Assembly: GCA_963678675.1 (NCBI GenBank)
Contig: OY783191.1
Coordinates: 11,224,115-11,288,114, forward strand
Length of the DNA: 64,000 nt
From: Xiphydria camelus
Lineage: Eukaryota > Arthropoda > Insecta > Hymenoptera > Xiphydriidae
Direction of reading: 5' to 3'
Part shown: one piece after another, positions 58,501-64,000 of the stretch
Numbering within the stretch: position 1 is the stretch's first letter
How the letters are laid out: every line of letters starts with the position of its first letter
Translations under genes and position numbers: made by a program
Notes under the pieces: model-generated
Told to the model about the DNA's origin: nothing
Seen by the model: the letters and a program-made list of their open reading frames with translations, nothing else
Database searches by the model: none

Positions 58501-59960
58501 AGCGGGTATATTGGATAGCTTCAAAAAGTGGGACGTGGTCCAAGCGTAATCTATTAATTGGAATTGTTTGATATCAATATCATTTACCATTAATGAATTG
58601 TCGACAGGTGTCAGAATTTCCCGTATCTTTGGTTTTTTATTGTAGCTTTGCAGCTCAAACGTTACCTCGTCAAATGTTCGACGTCTTCTTTTCGCACTTG
58701 TTGATGGTTCATTCTCATCTTCATTCTCGATAGGTCTTGGAACACTCGGTGGACAATCGACAATATTTTGGAACATTATTCCCACAGTGTCATGTAATGT
58801 GTCCTTTCCCGTTGTAGTGTCCACAAATCGATCGAAATTATTGAACGCTAATCCTGTGCACAAATTGTTCGATGGAATTATATCTTCGGGGCAAAGCGTC
58901 GAGCGACGAGTAGCGGCGAATGTAGCTTCCGTCTCTAATCCCTCCAAAGTACTGTAACTACAGCAATGTCCATATTTATTGAGAATATTGACTATTTTTT
59001 TGCTATTTGTCAAACTTTTGATAGCCATTCCGAGAGTAATGTGCTTAGATGTCTTGATATGACCGCTAGTGACGGCGTAGATCAAATCTTCGGAAAATGA
59101 TTTTGCGATTCTTGCAACATTTGTACTCATTTTCGCAGGATATTTTGTCGAAATAATTTTACTATAAAAACTGATTAGCTTTTGTGGTACATCACATTCT
59201 CCTTCTATCAAAAAATCAGTTGTTAAATTCTCCGGTAATCGTTTAGGCTTGATATTACGGATATGTTTTTTTAAAATTAGCACAGCACGGTTCAGAATAT
59301 CGTCTTCTTCCAAAATATCTAAATCGGTTTTAATGAGCATTCCGCTGTAAGGTTTCACTACTTTTTTACCATTCATTGTAACAACGTTGATTTGTTTAGA
59401 AAATGTCTTTAGTAATCTGCTTTCAAATCGATGTGGATCTTCTTGTGTTGATTTGGTGGGATCAAGTTTAATAATAGATTCAGCATAGAGTGATTGTAAA
59501 AAAACTCAAAAAATAAGAATTTTTTCTTTGTATAATATTCTCTGAGATGAAACTACACACTTCTTTGAAAGCGGATTTATGAATGTCTCGAATCGCATGC
59601 CATTCGGTCTTTTCATTATAGGATATTTTTTGTGCATGCTGTGTATTTCTGTAATTTAGCTTGCAGAATTTATGATAAAAGATCACTTCATTACTTGCGC
59701 TCAGCTCCGTGATTCTGTTGATCAGCTGATCGTCGCCTACTTCATTAGCCATAACAATTAAATTGTTAACACCGTCCACAGTTAGACATGTCTGCAATTG
59801 TTGCTCGCGACCATTGTATTTTTTACGTAACTTTTGACAAAATATGCATGGATTTTGGTGCATGCATGACTTCTCGGTAGAATCAGAATCATGTTGACTT
59901 GATGATGCCTCAGTTTCTTCATTTTCAACTTCATGAGCTTCTTCTTGATAAGTACCCGTA
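55535..59960 (-). pseudogene. PIN-nuclease-like uncharacterised gene, nearly intact, two exons
   Basis: Minus. The N-terminus is acidic, then CMHQNPCIFCQKLRKKYN and VIFYHKFCKLNYRNTQ (Cys/His pairs). A central domain follows (GHIKTSKHITLGMAIKSLTN; NSMIYVDNSVKQKISYLTTI; SINSFITAKHF). Next comes RQPVDLTLEQTINADAANKL and SIKARQRW. The C-terminal part has CDVIIYDGFFNIHSI, RTVIIAFDRYVFPSIKD, CPGHEEADTKIIFHVCQL, TIRCSDTDILIIMLGN and PGFHAFTGCDFN, the acidic pattern of FEN/PIN nucleases. An 82-nt intron (55627-55708, GTATGA...ACAG) joins in phase to an acidic tail ending TAA at 55535, overlapping AATAAA. Lesions: TAA at 57294-57296, a shift near 58103, and shifts in T-runs near 59500. Function unknown. 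Confidence 0.7.
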
Positions 59961-60971
59961 AGCAATATTTTCAAGTCTTTTTCAGTCATTTCAGGAAAAT
60001 TTAAGACATCACATGAGGTTATTTGTTGAAACGGTACTTTTCCGCGCTTCTAACCATCTTTCTTGATTTGAATACTAAGAGTATCGTTTAAATTACGTCT
60101 CGATTTCATATACTCCAGGATTTTTTGAAATAATTCAACGTCGCTATTTAGACGTTTACCAAATTGATTATGTAAGAAACAAGCCGTCTGGTAAATTAAA
60201 CAGGTTTTTGGAAGTATTTTATTGCTAAATTTTTTATCTAAAAGTTTGAACTTTGGTTTGATAATCCCATATACTCATATAGCTTCTGCTGGCCACCGAA
60301 CAGTGACATATCGAGAGTGATTTGATTCTTCACACGACAATTGAGCACGTTTTCCTTTTAATGCAGGCGTGTGTACTTCAAAATCTTGCTGTTCTAAATA
60401 TTCTATAATATCCCGAAAGCCTCTATCAAGGCCCAATTTATCTCCTCTTCGAAGCAAGTTTCTCAATTCCGGTGACGAATTAAAAATATCACGCAGAATC
60501 TTTGTATCATTGACATTTGTCAAATAAGGACATAACATATCGACAATATAACTATTTATCATACAAATTGTAAATGGCTTACATGTAGGTACTTTTTTAT
60601 GGCCAGAGTATGATCTGCGCTGATACTCATTCTTAGAGCTTTTTTGATGTCTAATGTACGTACCATCACAAATAAGGATTAACCTTTAGAGTCCGGGGGT
60701 GGTCGGTAAATCAACCAGCAATCAGGTCGGGGCCTCCAAATAGGAAATTTATTGATTTTATTTATAAATTTCACGTCTAAAAAAAAGTCGATTTTAACAC
60801 TTTCGCTGCTACTGACGCGCCGGAGCCCTTCTTTCAGCAATGCTACACAAATAGGTGTAGCAGTGAAAGTGTTAACTGAAATTTCCCCGGACTCTAAAGG
60901 TTAATTCATTGTCTGAATTCAAGAGTTATTTAGCAATTTTCGAAGTCTCATTTTCTATAAGATTATCTCTG
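59961..60971 (-). pseudogene. DDE_Tnp_4 transposase, catalytic part
   Basis: Minus, one frame apart from an inserted MITE: DNELILICDGTYIRHQKSSK gives the first Asp. Then YQRRSYSGHKKVPTCKPFTI, IVDMLCPYLTNVNDTKILRD, GDKLGLDRGFRDIIEYL (second Asp), KGKRAQLSCEESNHSRYVT and RWPAEAI (the RWxxE glutamate). A TGA follows, then VYGIIKPKFKLLD, ACFLHNQFG, another TAG and FPEMTEKDLKILLTGTYQ. The last is where such transposases run on to a SWIM tail, here replaced by the PIN-like gene in the same frame. The N-terminal HTH is lost at 60971, where another element starts. Confidence 0.78.
60683..60900. mobile_element. TTAA MITE in DDE_Tnp_4 gene, 218 bp
   Basis: CCTTTAGAGTCCGGGG and its complement; TTAA at 60679-60682 and 60901-60904. 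The interior has a second hairpin (CACTTTCGCTGCTAC / GTAGCAGTGAAAGTG). The flanking transposase frame rejoins across it. Confidence 0.88.
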
Positions 60972-60975
60972 TTAA

Positions 60976-61160
60976 CCCTTAATTTGGCAGATGTTAATAA
61001 AACCTTTTTTAGTGGGATAATTATGTTTTTTTTATCAATTGGGGCTTACTAAACACATTTATGATAAAAAATTAAAATTTAAACCGATAGGAATAAATTT
61101 ATTAATTGTAGATATGTATAGGAATGCATTTATTAGCTGCAAGAAAATAATTTGACAATA
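60976..61160. mobile_element. Left part of a CCCTTAATTTGGCA element
   Basis: TTAA at 60972-60975, then close identity to 29593-29785. Interrupted at TA by the next element. Confidence 0.85.
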
Positions 61161-61162
61161 TA

Positions 61163-61853
61163 CAGGGTGTTTCAAAATTCAGTACAAATATTTGAATGGC
61201 GTATTTTTCAAATTAAAATAAGACTTTTTTCCTAAAAATATGTGTCCTAAAATACACCCCCGCCGAGCTACAGCCATCTTAATTTTCATTTTAAAAATCG
61301 ATTTATGGCATCTTTAGGTCAACAAAATTATTACAGCACTCGTCTTTCAAATTTTTAGAATATTTGATGCATAATTATTGTAACCACAGTTTAAAATATT
61401 CGATTTTTTCGTGAAAACTTTACTACGTAAACGATCCCCCGTTCGTTCATCGGCGATAATCTCGAAAACGGTAAGTTGTATCAAAAAAATGCAAGAGCCC
61501 AAAATTTTAGATTTTTCCGATCCGATCCGATCAGATGGTCGTACTCATTTTTTAAATTTCTAAACGGAAACCTAAAATTCCGGTCATTAAATGTGCATAC
61601 CCCCCCCCCCCCCCCCCCCAAATTACATTTATGCCATTTTAGTGGTAAGAAATCAGTAGAAGGTTCGAAACAGCAATGGCTTGCAAATTTTTAAGAAATT
61701 TGATGAATAATTGGAGTCAGAATTGAAAATAATCGATTTTATATGACAATTAAGATGGCTGTAGCTCGGAGGGGGTGTATTTAGGACACATGTTTATAGG
61801 AAAAAAAAAGTCTTATTTTCATCTAAAAAATACGCCCTTCAAATATTTGTACT
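61163..61853. mobile_element. CAGGGTGTTTCAAAA long-TIR element, right end cut
   Basis: Left arm 61163-61310 (CAGGGTGTTTCAAAATTCAG...) pairs with 61735-61853. The last 20 or so bases of the right TIR are missing because an LTR begins at 61854. The interior includes a C20 run. Confidence 0.83.
61600..61619. repeat. Poly-C run, 20 nt
   Basis: Uninterrupted C homopolymer, unusual in this AT-rich sequence and error-prone in assembly. Confidence 0.95.
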
Positions 61854-62009
61854 TGTAGGAGGGGTAATATGTACAGAGCGCGAATAAACTAGGAACTAAG
61901 GTTTATTCGTGATCTGGAATACAAAATGGTAGCGTAAGCGTGTGGAAAGAGAAGATCCCAGGAGGGATCGAGCTCGGAGAAGCGTCGGAGGGGGCTGCCG
62001 GTCGGGCAG

Positions 62010-62125
62010 CTCGTAGGCGGTGCGGGTCGTCCTCAGGAACGGCTGCGTCGGTCCTGGCGTGCCGGAACTGCTCGAAGGCGGTGCGGGTCGTCCTCAGGAA
62101 CGGCTGCGTCGGTCCTGGCGTGCCG
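62010..62125. repeat. 61-bp tandem duplication in LTR
   Basis: AGGCGGTGCGGGTCGTCCTC...GTGCCGG occurs twice, at 62015 and 62076. Confidence 0.93.
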
Positions 62126-62240
62126 GGGGCTGCTCGCGTCCCGGGAATCGTCGTCAGGCCGGAGGCGAAGGTAACTCGTCCGCGTAGAGGGTCGCCGGGT
62201 AGGCGAGGCGACGTGAAAACGTCGGCTGGAGCGGCGAGGA

Positions 62241-62534
62241 CGCTAGGGTGTTCGTGGAGCGAAAACTGCCGCTAGCGAACCTCAAGCCGGGACGGCGTAG
62301 GGCCGTCAGAGATCTGCGCGCGAGAGGGTGTTCGCTGAGCGAAGACTTCCCTCTCGGTTGCTCGAGAGTCGATCGGTGAACCACGAGAGCTGCGATGTTC
62401 GCTGAGCGAAAACTGTCGCCGCTCGTGTGGAGGCCGTTCGACTACTAGGGTGTTCGCTGAGCGAAAACTTCCCTAGGGCGTTCGACTGAGACTTCCGAGG
62501 GATAGTGGTGTTCGCTGAGCGAAAACTTCCACTA
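62241..62534. promoter_or_regulatory. Array of five covarying hairpins sharing TTCGCTGAGCGAA
   Basis: Cores at 62251, 62331, 62398, 62453 and 62511, spaced 55-80 bp. Each core TTCGCTGAGCGAA (first copy TTCGTGGAGCGAA) is followed by AACT-like bases and enclosed by a different stem: CGCTAG/CTAGCG, CGAGAGGG/CCCTCTCG, GAG.GC.GCGA/TCGC.GCTC, CTAGGG/CCCTAG and TAGTGG/CCACTA. Different stems with pairing kept suggest selection on structure or on a dyad protein site. Confidence 0.8.
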
Positions 62535-62750
62535 CCGTGACTCGAGATGGTCTGCCGGCGATGGCTCGCCGGCCGTCTAATATACCCCGTTTGCGGACCT
62601 TGCCGAAAGCCCGCTGATGACCGATGACCGTTAGGTCCTCGGATGACGCGTCCTAACTACCTGCGCGTCCCTTATGACGCGCTCGGGGCTGTCTCCAACC
62701 CTTGAATCGTCGGCAGGCTAACGCATGCCGACTCGGCTGCGATCCACGCG

Positions 62751-64000
62751 TTACAATCTCCCCCTCTGGACCTGACGGCGTCCCGACGAAGGTCCAGGAT
62801 CCTGCGTGGATGGCTGCACTGCTTGCTTGCGGGGACGTCCTCTTTTCCGTAGAGGTCGTATTGGTGGTGGTGGTTTTTCTTCCTCAGATCCCTCCCCCTG
62901 GAGGAGAGCTGCTTCCGTGGTTTCATTAGGTTGTAAAGTGTTATTCATAAACACGACGTCAAGCAATCCCAGGTCGATCCGTTCGGGTTTCCCTTGACTA
63001 AGTTCCTTAGGACTCTCCCCCTGGAAGAGAGCTGCTTCCTTAGGTTGCAAAATGATATCTGTTGTTGCGACGTCGATCATTTCAAATTTTATTTCTTCGG
63101 CGCTGGTCGTTGTTTGGTAGCAACGATCGAAGAGTTCGTCCAGATAGTCGTCTGGTTCGGTCCTTTGAGGGGAGGCGGGTAAGGGGCTGAGTGCCTTTGG
63201 AATCTCTATCAGATCCGACCAAAGGTTGACTTCTTCGGCCGCCTCAATCATTGTTGTCAACACCTCTTCAGTTTGGGACGAAGAAACTGATTTCCCGGGC
63301 GTCCTCTGGAAGTCGTGGCGTTGTTGGGGATCCGTATTGAACCACCAAGTTTGTTGCGGAATGTCAATCACGATGCCGGCATTTTCTAAGAAGTCTACTC
63401 CTAGTAGCGTGTGGTTATGCTTGGCGTCTGGCAAAACGATGAGCTTTGTAGGAATTCGTCGTCCTTGCAGCCGTATGACCACGCTGGTAATTGGTACTTC
63501 CTGGAGCTGAGGGTTCCCGTCCGCGAGGGTGATCTGCTTGACCACTTTGGAGAACTTCCGCCCTTTTTCCAGCAAAGCTTGAAAAAGACTGTAGCTGGCA
63601 ACGCTCGCTCTTGCGCCTGTGTCGATGCAGGCGCTGCCGACTAATCCCTCAATTGAAATTTGGATGGTCGGACGTTGGTGCGAAACGTCGGTGTTTATGG
63701 CGCAGAAGTCCAATTGTGCCACGTCTGCTTTGCTCGGGTTGCAGGTAGGACACTTACTCCTTACAACTCCCGGGCGTTTGCAGCCATAGCATTGTATTGT
63801 TGAGGGTTCCTCCTTTACTCGTGTTGCTAGTGCTTCTTTTCGGCGGCAGCTTTCTTCGGTATGACCGAAGCGATTACATATTTCGCATCGTGGTCTTACT
63901 TTTTCCGTTTTACACTTCTCGACCTCCGTATTATTTTCTTCTTGAGGTGCTGACTTCACTATATTGTTAGATAGCTCCCGATCAATCTCTTCTACTTCGC
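62751..64000 (-). CDS. Retrotransposon Gag-protease ORF with AT-hook-like tail, no RT (5' end outside window)
   Basis: The frame is open to the window edge. CEICNRFGHTEESC is a complete CCHC knuckle. CYGCKRPGVVRSKC is a second with Val for the His; CPTC follows. The aspartic protease has ACIDTGARASVAS (catalytic DTG) and LLGVDFLENAGIVID. After WWFNTDPQQ the expected reverse transcriptase, RNase H and integrase do not appear. The frame goes on as an acidic linker to IRPLRKRGRPRKQ and stops at TAA inside the first bases of the LTR. The tail looks like the end of a Gypsy pol, so an in-frame deletion of about 1000 codons is inferred. No stop or shift within the visible 416 codons, so insertion is young. 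Confidence 0.82.
   Translation of the reverse strand, partial: EVEEIDRELSNNIVKSAPQEENNTEVEKCKTEKVRPRCEICNRFGHTEESCRRKEALATRVKEEPSTIQCYGCKRPGVVRSKCPTCNPSKADVAQLDFCAINTDVSHQRPTIQISIEGLVGSACIDTGARASVASYSLFQALLEKGRKFSKVVKQITLADGNPQLQEVPITSVVIRLQGRRIPTKLIVLPDAKHNHTLLGVDFLENAGIVIDIPQQTWWFNTDPQQRHDFQRTPGKSVSSSQTEEVLTTMIEAAEEVNLWSDLIEIPKALSPLPASPQRTEPDDYLDELFDRCYQTTTSAEEIKFEMIDVATTDIILQPKEAALFQGESPKELSQGKPERIDLGLLDVVFMNNTLQPNETTEAALLQGEGSEEEKPPPPIRPLRKRGRPRKQAVQPSTQDPGPSSGRRQVQRGRL

Larger units (their letters stand above)
61854..62755 (-). repeat. 3' LTR of a Gypsy-type retrotransposon, 902 bp
   Basis: Read on minus it starts TGTAACGCGTGG and ends CCCCTCCTACA, the usual TG...CA. A purine tract AGAGGGGGAGA lies just upstream at 62756-62766 as polypurine tract. 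It is far more GC-rich than the surroundings. It contains a 61-bp tandem pair (62010-62125) and five hairpins (62241-62534). It inserted into the right TIR of the element at 61163. The 5' LTR lies beyond the window. Confidence 0.82.

Noticed and set aside
62154..62384. GC-rich open frames in the LTR
   Set aside because: LTR sequence; frames are driven by high GC and the repeated hairpins.

Overview
This window is eukaryotic and almost certainly from an insect or another arthropod. It is AT-rich, has (AT)n, (GA)n and (CT)n microsatellites, carries spliceable introns with GTAAGT donors, and holds a dense graveyard of animal transposons: Kolobok, piggyBac, hAT, Harbinger, mariner, pogo, Transib, ISL2EU-like THAP/SWIM elements, Helitron/Helentron and Ty3/Gypsy. 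The order cannot be decided from the sequence. No conserved single-copy host gene, tRNA or rRNA was recognised. Family names come from remembered protein motifs, termini and target-site duplications (TSDs), not from a search.

Layout. 1-5 kb: a foldback MITE, a TTAA-flanked Kolobok-like MITE inside an older TTAA element, a Harbinger relic and an internally deleted piggyBac. 6.8-9.35 kb: a TA-flanked ISL2EU-like relic with a THAP gene (intron intact, donor region triplicated), pierced by a MITE and a hAT. 9.4-12.65 kb: nested foldbacks, including a 1.7-kb inverted repeat. 13-17.5 kb: two further THAP relics and a SWIM relic; one THAP exon was cut at its splice donor by a Transib (RAG1-related) element whose ends look like 23-RSSs. 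19-22.4 kb: pogo and Gypsy relics. 25.2-27.85 kb: an apparently intact Kolobok element with a 577-residue transposase, the only clearly undamaged large gene here. 28-29 kb: a TIR-bounded element encoding an unfamiliar protein. 30-31.6 kb: a large foldback. 31.9-35.2 kb: a Helentron relic (helicase plus endonuclease) with three insertions. 36.7-40.2 kb: an unclassified DDE-like element with a repeated CATTTCGGTAAT motif. 40.45-42.93 kb: a mariner relic with two insertions. 43.5-54 kb: foldbacks, a Helitron N-terminal relic and TTAA/TA MITEs. 54.4-64 kb: a DDE_Tnp_4/SWIM transposase split by a 4.4-kb PIN-nuclease-like gene with a real 3' intron. Its upstream part is cut by a series of nested insertions ending in an LTR retrotransposon whose LTR carries five covarying hairpins.

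The elements do not form one pathway. They are layered by insertion history, and several paralogous arms act as empty sites that fix the exact TSD. The best leads are the Transib RSS-like ends, the LTR hairpin array, the intact Kolobok, the PIN-like gene, and two TIR or motif-repeat elements with proteins I cannot assign to a named superfamily.
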